From Bacillota bacterium (GTDB lineage Bacteria; Bacillota; Clostridia; Oscillospirales; Oscillospiraceae), in the NCBI GenBank assembly GCA_021768085.1, contig JAETOJ010000012.1:1-64000 (forward strand): a stretch of 64,000 bases of DNA, in the 5' to 3' direction. Each line of letters starts with the position of its first letter. Position 1 is the stretch's first letter. The position numbers were made by a program, and so were the translations under genes. The notes below the pieces were generated by a model that worked only from the letters and a program-made list of their open reading frames with translations, was not told the DNA's origin and ran no database searches. Shown one piece after another: positions 18,306 through 28,370 of the stretch.

Positions 18306-19316
18306 ATGAACAAGAAACCCGTTTCCTACCTCCAGACTGACCCCCGCTGGAAATCCAAGCCCTACCGGGTCAAGGGCGAAAGTGCCACCATCGGCGGCTC
18401 CGGCTGTGGTCCTACGGCGGCGGCCATGATTATCGAAACCATGACCGGCAAGAAGTACACCCCAGAGGACGCCTGCAACTGGAGCATGGCCCACGGTTAC
18501 AAGGCCCTGGGCAACGGCACCTATTACGGTTATTTCAAGCCCCAGTTTGCGGAGTTTGGCATTGACTGTGATATGCTGAACTGGACCAAGACCTATGGCA
18601 AGCCTGACCACGCCAATCACAAAAAGGTCTTTGAAATGCTCAAACAGGGCTATTATTTTATTGCCCTTATGGGTCCGGGCCTGTGGACTACCGGGGGCCA
18701 CTTCGTGGTCCTTTGGTGGGAGGACGGCAAGGTCCGCATCAATGACCCCGCCAGCACGAAAGATGCCCGCCTCAACGGGGACCTCAAGACCTTTAAGAGC
18801 CAGGTGTCTTATTATTGGTGGATTGATGCCCGGAAGTTTAACGGGTACGGCTCCGCTGTCAAGCCCCCGGTGGCCTCTACCGGCACTCCTGGAACCGTCA
18901 AGCCCCCGGCCAACGGCCCCAAGGTGGGTGACATCGTGGAGTTTACCGGCTCCGCTCATTATTACAGCGCCAACGCCACCAAGAGCTCCCCCTGCAAGCC
19001 CGACAAGGCCAAGGTCACTCAGGCCTTTAATGGCAAGCACCCCTATCATCTCATCGCCGTCAAGGGCGGTGGCTCCACCGTCTACGGCTGGGTGGACGCC
19101 GCTGACATCGCCGTGGAGGCCTCCGCCGCCATCGCCAAGGGCTCCACTGTCAAGGTCAAGGCCGGAGCCAAGACCTACACCGGCGGGGGCCTGGCCTCTT
19201 TCGTCTACGCCAACACCTACACGGTGCTGGAGCTGTCCGGGGACCGGGCCGTCATCGGCCAGGGCAAGGCGGTCACCGCCGCCGTCAACATCAAGGACCT
19301 CACCCTTGTGGGGTAA
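18306..19316 (+). CDS. C39-like peptidase / endolysin with SH3-like C-terminal region
   Basis: SGCGPTAAAMIIETMTGKKYTPEDACNW...GGHFVVLWWEDGKVRINDPAS; C-terminal repeat domains. Confidence 0.75.
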   Translation: MNKKPVSYLQTDPRWKSKPYRVKGESATIGGSGCGPTAAAMIIETMTGKKYTPEDACNWSMAHGYKALGNGTYYGYFKPQFAEFGIDCDMLNWTKTYGKPDHANHKKVFEMLKQGYYFIALMGPGLWTTGGHFVVLWWEDGKVRINDPASTKDARLNGDLKTFKSQVSYYWWIDARKFNGYGSAVKPPVASTGTPGTVKPPANGPKVGDIVEFTGSAHYYSANATKSSPCKPDKAKVTQAFNGKHPYHLIAVKGGGSTVYGWVDAADIAVEASAAIAKGSTVKVKAGAKTYTGGGLASFVYANTYTVLELSGDRAVIGQGKAVTAAVNIKDLTLVG

Positions 19317-19338
19317 AATAACCGGGAGGTAAAAAGTT

Positions 19339-19650
19339 ATGGAAAGCATTTTCGACTGGTCCGTCATTCTCAGCATCGTGGGCGTCCTGGTGGTGCTCAC
19401 TAACATCATCGTCCAGGTCCTCAAAAAGCTCACCTGGGACCGGCTCCCCACCAACATCCTGGCCGTCATCGTGGCCATGGGCCTGACCCTGGCGGCGTTC
19501 TTCGCCTGGTCCCAGGTCAAGGGCCTGGCCGTGGTATGGTACATGGTGGTGGCCGCCGTTGTGGTGGGCTTTATGGTGGCCTACGCCGCCATGTTTGGCT
19601 TTGATAAGCTCAAAGAGGCCATCATGCAGCTTGAAAAGAAAAAGGCGTAA
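19339..19650 (+). CDS. putative phage holin
   Basis: 103 aa with three hydrophobic segments, immediately after the lysin. Confidence 0.65.
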   Translation: MESIFDWSVILSIVGVLVVLTNIIVQVLKKLTWDRLPTNILAVIVAMGLTLAAFFAWSQVKGLAVVWYMVVAAVVVGFMVAYAAMFGFDKLKEAIMQLEKKKA

Positions 19651-19727
19651 AGCCCCCGGCGGGAAATGCCTCTATTTGGCCCGTAAAGGCCCCCACAAGG
19701 GCCGTCAAGGCCGGGAGGGGTAAAGAT

Positions 19728-19757
19728 ACCCCCGGCACCGTGACCGGGGGTGTTTTT
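19728..19757 (+). terminator. intrinsic terminator
   Basis: CCCCCGG CACCGTGA CCGGGGG TGTTTTTT. Confidence 0.8.
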
Positions 19758-19767
19758 TCCAATGGAA

Positions 19768-19812
19768 AAAAGCCGGAGGGGCCTGCTGGCCTCTCCGGCT
19801 TTTTATGTTTTT
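19768..19812. terminator. bidirectional terminator between convergent genes
   Basis: AAAAAAGCCGGAGGGGCCTGCTGGCCTCTCCGGCTTTTT. Confidence 0.8.
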
Positions 19813-20497
19813 ACTGCTGGATGTATTCCGTGCCGCCTATGTTCAAAGATACCGGCTCCCCGGTGCTCCTATCAATCAAGACCTGGAATTTTTCCGTACT
19901 TTCCACGCCCATGGCGTTTTGGGCTGTTACGCTGGATTGTATCACATCATAGCCGTCCTCATTGACCCCAAAGGCCCACTTGGATGCGCTGCCAAACTGG
20001 GCACTGTCCGGGTGGCTCAGGCACTCCTTGACCAAGAGCTGGACGCTGACCCGGTACTCATCACACTGGGCAGAGGACACATAAAAGCTGGGCACCTGGG
20101 CCACCACGGCCCCGTCCACATAGATGTCCTGGTCATCAAAGTAAATGGCCTCAACGGCCTTTGTACCGTTGTCCAGCCACACCACGATGGTCCCGTCCAT
20201 GCCCCGGTAGTGGTCCGTTTCCACGTCCCTGACATGGTAGGAGGTTTGGCTTTCCCCCTCTTTGAACTGGGTGACCTCTTTGACCTCCAGAACGCCGCAA
20301 GCGTCAAACACCTCAAGCAAATCCCGCTCCTGCTGTTCTGTCAGCCCTATTGTTTCCGCCAGCAGGCTTTTGGGCTTTTGCCCTGCCGTGCCGCTGACCC
20401 CTGCCGCTATCCCGCCGATGATAGCAATGAGGACAACGGCAAAGATGGCCAGCGGGATGAGGCACCCCCGGCGCTTTTTGGGCTCATTATTTGGCAT
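19811..20497 (-). CDS. hypothetical membrane-anchored protein
   Basis: Basic N-terminus followed by one TM segment (RRGCLIPLAIFAVVLIAIIGGIAAGV). Confidence 0.6.
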   Translation of the reverse strand: MPNNEPKKRRGCLIPLAIFAVVLIAIIGGIAAGVSGTAGQKPKSLLAETIGLTEQQERDLLEVFDACGVLEVKEVTQFKEGESQTSYHVRDVETDHYRGMDGTIVVWLDNGTKAVEAIYFDDQDIYVDGAVVAQVPSFYVSSAQCDEYRVSVQLLVKECLSHPDSAQFGSASKWAFGVNEDGYDVIQSSVTAQNAMGVESTEKFQVLIDRSTGEPVSLNIGGTEYIQQ

Positions 20498-20620
20498 CCC
20501 TCTCTACCTCCTCAAAAATTCTGTTTTCGGTCTTTCTTGACCTTTACAAACCCCATTATATCTGGCCTCTGCCGTGCTGTCAAGCAACAGAGCCTATTTG
20601 ATAATGACTTGACGGCCATG

Positions 20621-20638
20621 CAAAGTATAATTACTTTG
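20621..20638 (+). promoter_or_regulatory. palindromic operator-like site at XRE gene promoter
   Basis: CAAAGTA TAAT TACTTTG inverted repeat containing a TATAAT. Confidence 0.55.
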
Positions 20639-20654
20639 AAAGGAGGCGCTGCGG

Positions 20655-20939
20655 ATGATTGCGGAGAAAATAAAGGCGTTAAGAGAGGCACGGGGCTGGA
20701 CACAAGCGGAGCTTGCCCGCCGTATGGGTATCACCCGCAACGGCGTGAACTCCTGGGAGCAAGGACTTTCCATCCCGTCCCCGGCCAGCATCGTGGAGCT
20801 GGCAAAGACCTTTTCCGTGTCTACAGACTATCTTCTGGGCCTGGAGCCGTTGGCCAGCATTAACGTGTCCGGCCTGGATGAGCGGGACGTTGCAACACTT
20901 GCCATGCTTGCGGACCGGCTGAGGGCCACAAAGGATTAA
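20655..20939 (+). CDS. XRE-family HTH regulator
   Basis: IKALREARGWTQAELARRMGITRNGVNSWEQGLSIPS. Confidence 0.9.
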   Translation: MIAEKIKALREARGWTQAELARRMGITRNGVNSWEQGLSIPSPASIVELAKTFSVSTDYLLGLEPLASINVSGLDERDVATLAMLADRLRATKD

Positions 20940-20944
20940 AAAAT

Positions 20945-20980
20945 TGCCCGGCAAAATTTCTTTTTGCACGGGCTTTTTTC
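20945..20980 (+). terminator. intrinsic terminator
   Basis: GCCCG...CGGGC TTTTTT. Confidence 0.65.
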
Positions 20981-20984
20981 TATC

Positions 20985-21013
20985 TTGACATTATATACCT
21001 TTTGGTATATAAT
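20985..21013 (+). promoter_or_regulatory. consensus sigma-A promoter with an operator palindrome in its spacer
   Basis: TTGACA-17 nt-TATAAT; TATATACC TTTT GGTATATA at 20992-21011. Confidence 0.85.
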
Positions 21014-21044
21014 TCGTTTATAAACATCAAAGGAGGCCGCACCT

Positions 21045-21290
21045 GTGGACAGCAGACTAAAAACAGCCCGCCTTGCACATGACCTGTCACAGTCACAATT
21101 AGCCAAGGCCGCTGGCATCAACCTCCAAATGCTCCAGCACTATGAGCAAGGCGTGAGGGACCTGAGTGGTGCCAAGCTGGCCACGCTGCTCAAGCTGTGC
21201 AGGGCGCTCCAGTGTTCTTTAGAGGACATCCTGCCAGACGGAGAAACAACGGAGCTATTGAGGCTATACACAGCAGAGCAAGCGGGGTGA
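21045..21290 (+). CDS. XRE-family HTH regulator
   Basis: ARLAHDLSQSQLAKAAGINLQMLQHYEQGVRDLSGAKLATLLKLCRAL. Confidence 0.9.
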   Translation: MDSRLKTARLAHDLSQSQLAKAAGINLQMLQHYEQGVRDLSGAKLATLLKLCRALQCSLEDILPDGETTELLRLYTAEQAG

Positions 21291-21327
21291 ACAGCCCCGC
21301 TTTTCTTATTTTCTGGAGGTGCTATAA

Positions 21328-22368
21328 ATGAACCACAAAGGAGCCACCCATTTCACACTCAATGACCGGCAGACCCTGGAGCGGATGCTGAGAAAAGGCT
21401 TTTCAAAGCCCGCTATTGCGGAGGCCCTGGGCAAGTGTGAACGGTCTATCTACTATGAAATAGGCCGGGGCCTGTGCGTCCAGCGCACCACGGACCTCAT
21501 TGACGTTGAGGTCTATTGTGCGGACGTGGCACACCGCAAATACAAGGCTTTCCTCAAGGAAAAGGGCAAGGAGCTCAAAATCGGCCATGACCACGCCCTG
21601 GTCCAACGGCTGGAGGAGCTCATCATGGTCCAAGGCTTTGCCCCTGGTGCCGCCCTTGCGGAAATCCGAAACAACGGAGAGCATTTTGACACGGAAATCT
21701 GTGAGAATACGGTCTATAATTACATCTACCGTGGGGACGTGTTCCTCTTTCTGACCCCGGAGCACCTGCATGACAAAGGCCGCCGCCACTACGCCGCCAA
21801 GAGCAAAAAGGAGGCGGCCAGGGCTCCCCGTGGCCAGAGCATCGAAAAGCGCCCGGAGGAGGTCAAGAGCCGGGGCAGTTTTGGGCACTGGGAGATGGAC
21901 AGCGTTATGGGGTGCAAGGGCTCCAAGCAAGCCCTCCTGGTGCTGACAGAGCGGAGGACCCGCATGGGGATTGTCCTGCTGGTGGAGGACCACACGGCGG
22001 CCAGCGTGGTCAAGGCCATCAATAGCCTGGAGCGGCGCTTTGGTAAACTGTTCTATAAACTTTTTAAGAGCATCACCGTTGACAACGGCTGTGAGTTTCA
22101 AGACTTCGAGGGCATAGAGATGTCCCACCGGCGCAAGGGCAAGCGGACTATTGTGTTTTTCTGCCACCCGTACAGCGCCTATGAGCGGGGCAGCAATGAG
22201 AACATGAACCGGCTGATTAGACGGTTTTTCCCCAAAGGCACCAACTTTGATGAGGTCACAAAGGAGGAGGTGATGGCAGCGGAGCGGTGGGTCAACAACT
22301 ACCCCCGCAAGATACTGGGCTGGAAGTCCGCCACCATGCTCTTTGACCAGGAGCTCCAGGCGGCGTAA
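21328..22368 (+). mobile_element. IS30-family-like DDE transposase
   Basis: N-terminal HTH (LTLNDRQTLERMLRKGFSKPAIAEALGKCERSIYYEI-type), SFGHWEMDSVMG, ITVDNGCEF, YSAYERGSNENMNRLIRRFFPKGTNFDEV. Confidence 0.9.
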
Positions 22369-22379
22369 TTTCTCTTGAC

Positions 22380-23756
22380 TTTTAGGAGCGGCCCCCGGCC
22401 CAGCTTCTCCCTCACCGCCGCCATCTGCGACCGGGTGGGCGGCCCATCCCATTGCAGGCTGATGGTCACCGCCCGATCCGGGTAGAACAGCAGGTATTGG
22501 TTGTTGTCCGCCTCATTGTCCAACCCGTCCTCCGGCAGCCACTGGTACGCCTCCTCCGCCCCCCAGGGGGCGGGGTCGGTGGGGACGTAGGCGTACCCGT
22601 ACCACACGTCCTCGGGATCCTCGACTCCCCAGTCGTCCCTGTCGTGGAGCAGGGTCTCCCGGCACAGGCCGTAGAGGGCGGGGAGCTTCACCAGGGTGAC
22701 CTCATAGTCCAGATAGACCGGGTTCGGGAACTGCTTCACCGGGCCCAAGGGCCACTCGTGGGCGTTGTACCGCCCCAGCAGGGGGGACTGGGCCCCCTGC
22801 CACTTCCGGGTGTAGCCGCTGAAGTCCCCCTCCCGCAGGTCGGCCAGCGTCAGGGGCAGCTCCGACGGGGCGGGGTTGGGGCGGGTTTTTATCACAAGCC
22901 AGGGGATGCCCGCCGAAACCGCCAGGGACAGCACCACGCAGGCAATGATGGTGATGACCCGGTTGTCCTCGGCGGAGAAATAGCACCTTTTCAGCCCCTC
23001 CCGGACGCCGATCACCGCGGCCAGCATCAGCACGCCCCCCGCCATGGACAGCAGCATCACGCCGCCCAGACCTTCCCCGGCCATACTGACAAAAAACCAC
23101 ACCGTCGCCGCCGCCAGAATCACCAGCGCGATCCTCTGGAACCAGCGGTGGCTGCGGGTGGGTAAAAACTCCCCCCGCTCCGCCGCCTTCCGCGCCCGCC
23201 TGTGCCAAAGGAAGTAGGCGCACAGCTCTACGGAGCACACCGCCAGCAGGATGACGCCCGCCACGGCGGCCAGCAGGGTGCCGGCGTTGGACAGGGCCTG
23301 GATGGGATTGCGGCCCAGCTGAAACAGGAGCTGTCCCATGTTCAGCAGCCCCACCGCCAGCAGCAGGCCGTTAGGCAGCAGGAAGCTCTTTTTCGCCGAC
23401 CGGTGGATGGCCTCCACCTCCAGCGCCGGGTCGGTCTCGATGGGCACCGGGTCGGGCCGCTCGTTGTAAAACACCTGGAGCTGGGCGGACGAGGCCGCCA
23501 GCGTCCAGCCGGTGTGGGCGCAGAAGTCATAGAACTCCTCCTGGCTCACCGAGGGCAGGGGGTCGAAAATAGTGGCCCTGGGGTAATAGCACACGCAGAA
23601 GGTCAGCTGTTTCGGCTCGATCCGGCGGTAGTGCCAGGTGTACTGCCCGCCCTTGCACAGCAGCCAGCCCTGGGCCGCCATCCGCTCAAAGTGCCGCTCC
23701 AGCCCGGTGTGGTCGTAAAAGGAATACAGGGTCATCTGCCGCTTGGTCTCTCTCAT
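22380..23756 (-). CDS. DUF2812-type membrane protein, 3' end at the mobile-element junction (ORF runs on to 22299)
   Basis: DUF2812-like N-terminus plus several TM segments; final residues are antisense to the transposase gene. Confidence 0.7.
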
Positions 23757-24076
23757 GTCGCGCCCTCCTCTCCGAAGGCCCGGCGGTAGTCCTCCGCCTG
23801 GGCCTGAATCCGTTGGTACTCCCGCTCCAGCCGGGCCCGTCCGGCGTCGGTGAGCAGATAGCTGCGCTTGCGGCCCTCTGTCCGGGTCTCCCGGATCATG
23901 CCCTCCGCCCGGAACTGCTCCAGCAGGTTATAGAGCGTCCCCGAGCCCACGCTCACCCGCCCGTCCGTCATGGACGGCACCTTGTCCAGGATATCCATGC
24001 CGCAGCACTCCTCCCGGAGGCACAGCAGCACGTAAAACATCTGCTCGGTCAGGGTGCTGAATTTCTCCCTGGGCAT
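23753..24076 (-). CDS. PadR-family transcriptional regulator
   Basis: LTEQMFYVLLCLREECCGMDILDKV...VSVGSGTLYNLLEQFRAEGMIRET. Confidence 0.9.
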   Translation of the reverse strand: MPREKFSTLTEQMFYVLLCLREECCGMDILDKVPSMTDGRVSVGSGTLYNLLEQFRAEGMIRETRTEGRKRSYLLTDAGRARLEREYQRIQAQAEDYRRAFGEEGAT

Positions 24077-24092
24077 CGGCCCACCCCCTAAT

Positions 24093-24138
24093 CTCGATAT
24101 TCGAGTATCCTGGTTCCATTATATTCTCGAATATCGAG
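24093..24138. promoter_or_regulatory. PadR-type operator: 13-bp perfect inverted repeat
   Basis: CTCGATATTCGAG N20 CTCGAATATCGAG upstream of the PadR gene. Confidence 0.75.
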
Positions 24139-24278
24139 TTTGTCAAGAAGGGCTGAGGCCCACCGCGAAAAAAGCCATCGCCCGGCCCCGGAAAAAAGAT
24201 CCTTGCGTCCCGGCCCTGGCACTGGTATAATAGGTGAGGTTTTACCGATTTACTTCGATGAAAAAGGAGCCGATCCTG

Positions 24279-25346
24279 ATGCTGGATATTTCGTTTACCC
24301 CCAATCCCGACCCCAAGCCCCGGCCTGACCCAGACACGCTGGTGTTTGGCAAGACCTTCACCGACCATATGTTCCTGATGAACTACGACGCCGGCCAGGG
24401 CTGGCACGATCCCCGGGTGGTGCCCTACGGCCCCCTGCCCTTCGAGCCGTCCTGCATGGTGTTCCACTACGCCCAGGAGATCTTCGAGGGCATGAAGGCC
24501 TACCGCACCCCCGAGGGCAAGGTGCAGCTGTTCCGCCCCTATGAGAACGCCCGGCGGATGAATTCCTCCTGCCGCCGCCTGTGCATTCCCGAGATCCCGG
24601 AGGAGGACTTCGTCCAGGCCGTCAAAGCCGTGGTGTCCGCTGACAAGGCGTGGGTGCCGGACAAGGTGGGCACTTCCCTATATATCCGCCCCTTCATCAT
24701 CGCCACCGACTGCTCCCTGGGGGTGCACGCCTCCCACAGCTATCTGTTCGCCGTCATCTGCTGCCCGGTGGGGGCCTACTACCCCGAGGGCATCAACCCG
24801 GTGAAGATCTATGTGGAGGACGAGGACGTGCGGGCCGTCAAGGGCGGCACCGGCTTCACCAAGTGCGGCGGCAACTACGCCGCCTCCATCCGCGCCGGCG
24901 AGCGGGCGGAGGAGCAGGGCTACTCCCAGGTGCTGTGGCTGGACGGCGTCCACCGGAAGTATATCGAGGAAGTGGGCTCCATGAACGTGATGTTCAAGAT
25001 CGGCGGCACGGTGGTGACGCCGGAGCTCACCGGTTCGGTGCTGCCGGGCATCACCCGCAAGAGCTGCCTGGAGCTGCTGCGGGATTGGGGCTATACCGTG
25101 GAGGAGCGGCTCATCTCCGCTCAGGAGCTGTTTGACGCCGCCCAGGCGGGTACCCTGGAGGAGGCCTGGGGCACCGGCACGGCGGCGGTGGTGTCCCCCA
25201 TCGGCCTGCTGGCGGAGGGCGGCACCAAGGTGGAGGTCAGCGGCGGTCAGATCGGCCACCTGACCCAGCGGCTGTATGACACCCTCACTGGGATCCAGTG
25301 GGGCACCGAGCCCGACCCCTACGGCTGGGTGGAGCCGGTGGACTGA
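24279..25346 (+). CDS. ilvE: branched-chain amino acid aminotransferase
   Basis: Class IV aminotransferase sequence (YAQEIFEGMKAYRTPEGKVQLFRPYENARRMN...) with RBS AAAGGAG. Confidence 0.95.
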   Translation: MLDISFTPNPDPKPRPDPDTLVFGKTFTDHMFLMNYDAGQGWHDPRVVPYGPLPFEPSCMVFHYAQEIFEGMKAYRTPEGKVQLFRPYENARRMNSSCRRLCIPEIPEEDFVQAVKAVVSADKAWVPDKVGTSLYIRPFIIATDCSLGVHASHSYLFAVICCPVGAYYPEGINPVKIYVEDEDVRAVKGGTGFTKCGGNYAASIRAGERAEEQGYSQVLWLDGVHRKYIEEVGSMNVMFKIGGTVVTPELTGSVLPGITRKSCLELLRDWGYTVEERLISAQELFDAAQAGTLEEAWGTGTAAVVSPIGLLAEGGTKVEVSGGQIGHLTQRLYDTLTGIQWGTEPDPYGWVEPVD

Positions 25347-25356
25347 GCAAAAAAAC

Positions 25357-25393
25357 GCACCCTCGGTCGTTTGACCGGGGGTGCTGCTTTTTG
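25357..25393 (+). terminator. intrinsic terminator after ilvE
   Basis: GCACCCTCGGTC GTTT GACCGGGGGTGC TGCTTTTT. Confidence 0.85.
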
Positions 25394-25459
25394 CGCGGCC
25401 TGCCGCCTCAGCGCCCCGGCCCTCCGCAGAGGGTTGCAGGGTGCGCCCCTGCCGGGGGC

Positions 25460-25489
25460 GTTACTTTCTCTCACGTGAGAGAAAGTAAC
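25460..25489. repeat. 30-bp perfect palindrome, intergenic repeat family A
   Basis: GTTACTTTCTCTCACGTGAGAGAAAGTAAC. Confidence 0.9.
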
Positions 25490-25664
25490 CAAAGAGAACG
25501 CTTAGGGGGCGGCCTCCGGGCGGACGCTTCGCGTCCTTAGTCGGCCTCCCCCTAAGAACCCCCATTAAGGTCAAGAGCACGCCGATTTTGATGTGGCGGG
25601 AGAGTGACCGGCGCGTGGGGGCTGGACTGGTGTGCTTCCCATTGGTGCTGCCGCTTGTGTGTGG

Positions 25665-25886
25665 TTACGATTCCGGGCGGTTCCCTCGGTTAGCGCCAGG
25701 ATGGTGCGGGGGATTGACCGGACGCGGGGAAACCCGCTGGATATAGTGCAGATGCGCCTTTAACACCTGCCGGAGGTAGGCCGACAGGGAATGGGAAGCA
25801 CCTTTTGCCAGTGCGTCCAGCTCCTCATAGAGATCCAATGGTACAATTATAGAAATTGTTTTTTTCGGGCCGCTTATCATAAACAA
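25665..25886 (-). CDS. small ribbon-helix-helix-like protein
   Basis: KKTISIIVPLDLYEELDALAKGASHSLSAYLRQVLKAHL. Confidence 0.6.
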   Translation of the reverse strand: MFMISGPKKTISIIVPLDLYEELDALAKGASHSLSAYLRQVLKAHLHYIQRVSPRPVNPPHHPGANRGNRPES

Positions 25887-25971
25887 TCACCTCAACCCCA
25901 TTTTACAAGATATTCTTGTGAATGTAAATACAAGAATTGATTGTATTTATACTGGTGCTGAGGTGATCATC

Positions 25972-26196
25972 ATGTACCGTAGAATTCGAGATTTGCGGGA
26001 GGATTCCGATTTGACGCAAGCACAGCTGGCAGAGGCATTGAACTGCTACCAGCAGACCTACAGTCAATATGAATTAGGCCGGCAGATCATCCCGCCGGAT
26101 GTTTTAATCGCCCTGGCCAAATTCTACAATACCAGCGTGGATTATCTGCTGGGCCTGACCAACGTGCGGGAGCCCTATCCCAGGATACCGGGATAG
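25972..26196 (+). CDS. XRE-family HTH regulator
   Basis: MYRRIRDLREDSDLTQAQLAEALNCYQQTYSQYELGRQIIPPDVLIALAKFYNTSVDYLLGLTN. Confidence 0.9.
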   Translation: MYRRIRDLREDSDLTQAQLAEALNCYQQTYSQYELGRQIIPPDVLIALAKFYNTSVDYLLGLTNVREPYPRIPG

Positions 26197-26464
26197 CAGC
26201 AGGGCGGGTGCGCCCGATACCCACCGCGGCGAGCACCACCCGACCTTTAGGCGCACTGTCAATGGATCCCACCCATAAACAAGTACCCACACCACTCAGC
26301 GGCAGCGGCGACAGGGGCATCTGCGTCCGTATCACCTCCGCGCCGGAAAGGTATCCACCCATTCCCCGATCTGACAGCCCCCGTAAAATGGGGGATTCTT
26401 AAGGGGGAGGCCGACTAAGGACGCGAAGCGTCCGCCGGAGGCCTCCCCCTTAAGCGTCCTTTTG

Positions 26465-26492
26465 GTTACTTTTCCCACGTGGGAAAAGTAAC
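26465..26492. repeat. 28-bp perfect palindrome, intergenic repeat family A
   Basis: GTTACTTTTCCCACGTGGGAAAAGTAAC. Confidence 0.9.
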
Positions 26493-26577
26493 GCCCCCGG
26501 CAGGGGCGCTGAGCGCCGGTGCCGCTCGTCCAGCGCCGACCGAGCCGAAAGCGAGACCCGCCCCCTGCCATTCGGGC

Positions 26578-28180
26578 CTACCGGGCCACCGCGGCCCGGA
26601 TAAACTCCCGAAACAGCGGGTGCGCCCGGTTGGGCCGGGACTTCAGTTCCGGGTGGAACTGGCACGCCGCAAACCAGGGGTGCCCCGGCAGCTCGATGAG
26701 CTCCACCAGCCGCCCGTCGGGCGACAAGCCGGACAGTGACAGCCCCGCCCCCTCCAGCGCCTCCCGGTACTTGTTGTTGAACTCATAGCGGTGGCGGTGC
26801 CGCTCGCCGATCTCCGACCCACCGTACACCGACGCCGCCAGCGAGCCCTCCTTCAGCCGGCAGGGATAGCTGCCCAGCCGCATGGTGCCCCCCTTGGCCG
26901 TCACCCCCACCTGATCGGGCATCAGGTCGATGACCGGATAGGGCGTCTGGGGATCCAGCTCCGACGAGTGGGCCCCCGTCAGCCCGCACACGTTCCGGGC
27001 GAACTCCACCACCGCCAGCTGCATCCCCAGGCAGATGCCCAGGAAGGGGATTTTGTTCTCCCGGGCGTACCGGATGGCCTCCAGCTTCCCGTCAATGCCC
27101 CGGCTGCCAAAGCCCCCGGGCACCAGAATGCCCTGGGCCCCCGCCAGCAGCTTGTCCGCCGTGTCCGCCGTCACCTCCTCCGAGTTCACCCAGCGCACCT
27201 CCACCGACACGCCGTTCTCAATCCCACCATGGGTGAGGGCCTCCGCCACCGACAGGTACGCGTCGTGGAGGGCCACATACTTGCCCACCAGCGCGATGGT
27301 CACCTTGCCCGTGGGGTGCTTGGCCCGGTGCACCATGGTGGCCCACTCGGTGAGATCCGGCGCGTGGCAGATCAGCCCTAAGCGCCGCACCACCACGTCC
27401 GCCAGCCCCTCCCGTTCCAGCATCAGGGGCACCTCGTACAGCAGCTCCGCCGTCAGGTTGGGGATGGCGTGATCCCGTGGAATGTTGCAGAACAGGGAGA
27501 TCTTGTCCAGAATCTCCCGGGGGATGGGGAAATCGCTGCGGCACATGATCACGTCCGGCTGGATGCCCAGGGACAGCAGCTCCTTGGCGGAGTGCTGGGT
27601 GGGCTTGGACTTCAGCTCTCCGGAGCCGGGGATGGACACAATGAGGGACACGTGGATAAACATCACGTTCTGCCGCCCCCGCTCGGCGGCCACCTGCCGG
27701 ATGGCCTCCAGGAAGGGCTGGGACTCGATATCGCCCACGGTGCCGCCGATCTCCACGATGGCTACGTCCACGTCCTCCCCCTCCAGGGAGTAGATGTGCC
27801 GCTTGATCTCGTCGGTGATGTGGGGGATGATCTGCACCGTGCCGCCTAAATAGTCCCCCGCCCGCTCCCGGTTCAGCACGTTCCAGTACACCTTGCCGGA
27901 GGACACGGAGGAGTTGAAGGTCAGATTTTCGTCGATGAACCGCTCATAGTGGCCCAGATCCAGGTCGGTCTCCGCCCCGTCGTCGGTGACGAACACCTCC
28001 CCGTGCTGGTAGGGGGACATGGTGCCCGGATCCACGTTGAGGTAGGGATCCAGCTTCTGCACCCGCACCCGCAGCCCCCGCTGCTTCAGCAGGCGCCCCA
28101 GGGACGCCGCCGTGATGCCCTTGCCCAGGCCGGACACCACGCCGCCGGTGACAAAGATGAATTTCGTGCCCGTTGCCATA
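26578..28180 (-). CDS. pyrG: CTP synthase
   Basis: [36 protein letters not shown]...; glutaminase GICLGMQ. Confidence 0.98.
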
Positions 28181-28370
28181 AGAATTCCTCCCACGGGGCA
28201 GGTGTGGCCCCCTTGCCTCCATCCAGTCTGCCCGAACGCCCTTGTCCGGCCTGCCCGTTTTCCCAATTTAAGACGGTTTATTTTACGCCCGCCGGAAGCG
28301 GCCGTCAAGGGAAGAAGCGCACAAAAATGCGGGGCCGGAGGAAAATTCCCCGGCCCCGCCTGTGTTCCGT

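Noticed and set aside
21328-22380. Terminal inverted repeats directly flanking the IS30-like transposase
   Set aside because: No convincing matching repeats found by eye next to the ORF; left open as a test of the transposable-phage hypothesis
25665-26196. Calling the RHH/XRE pair a toxin-antitoxin system
   Set aside because: Both products look like DNA-binding proteins; no recognisable toxin fold, and the genes are divergent
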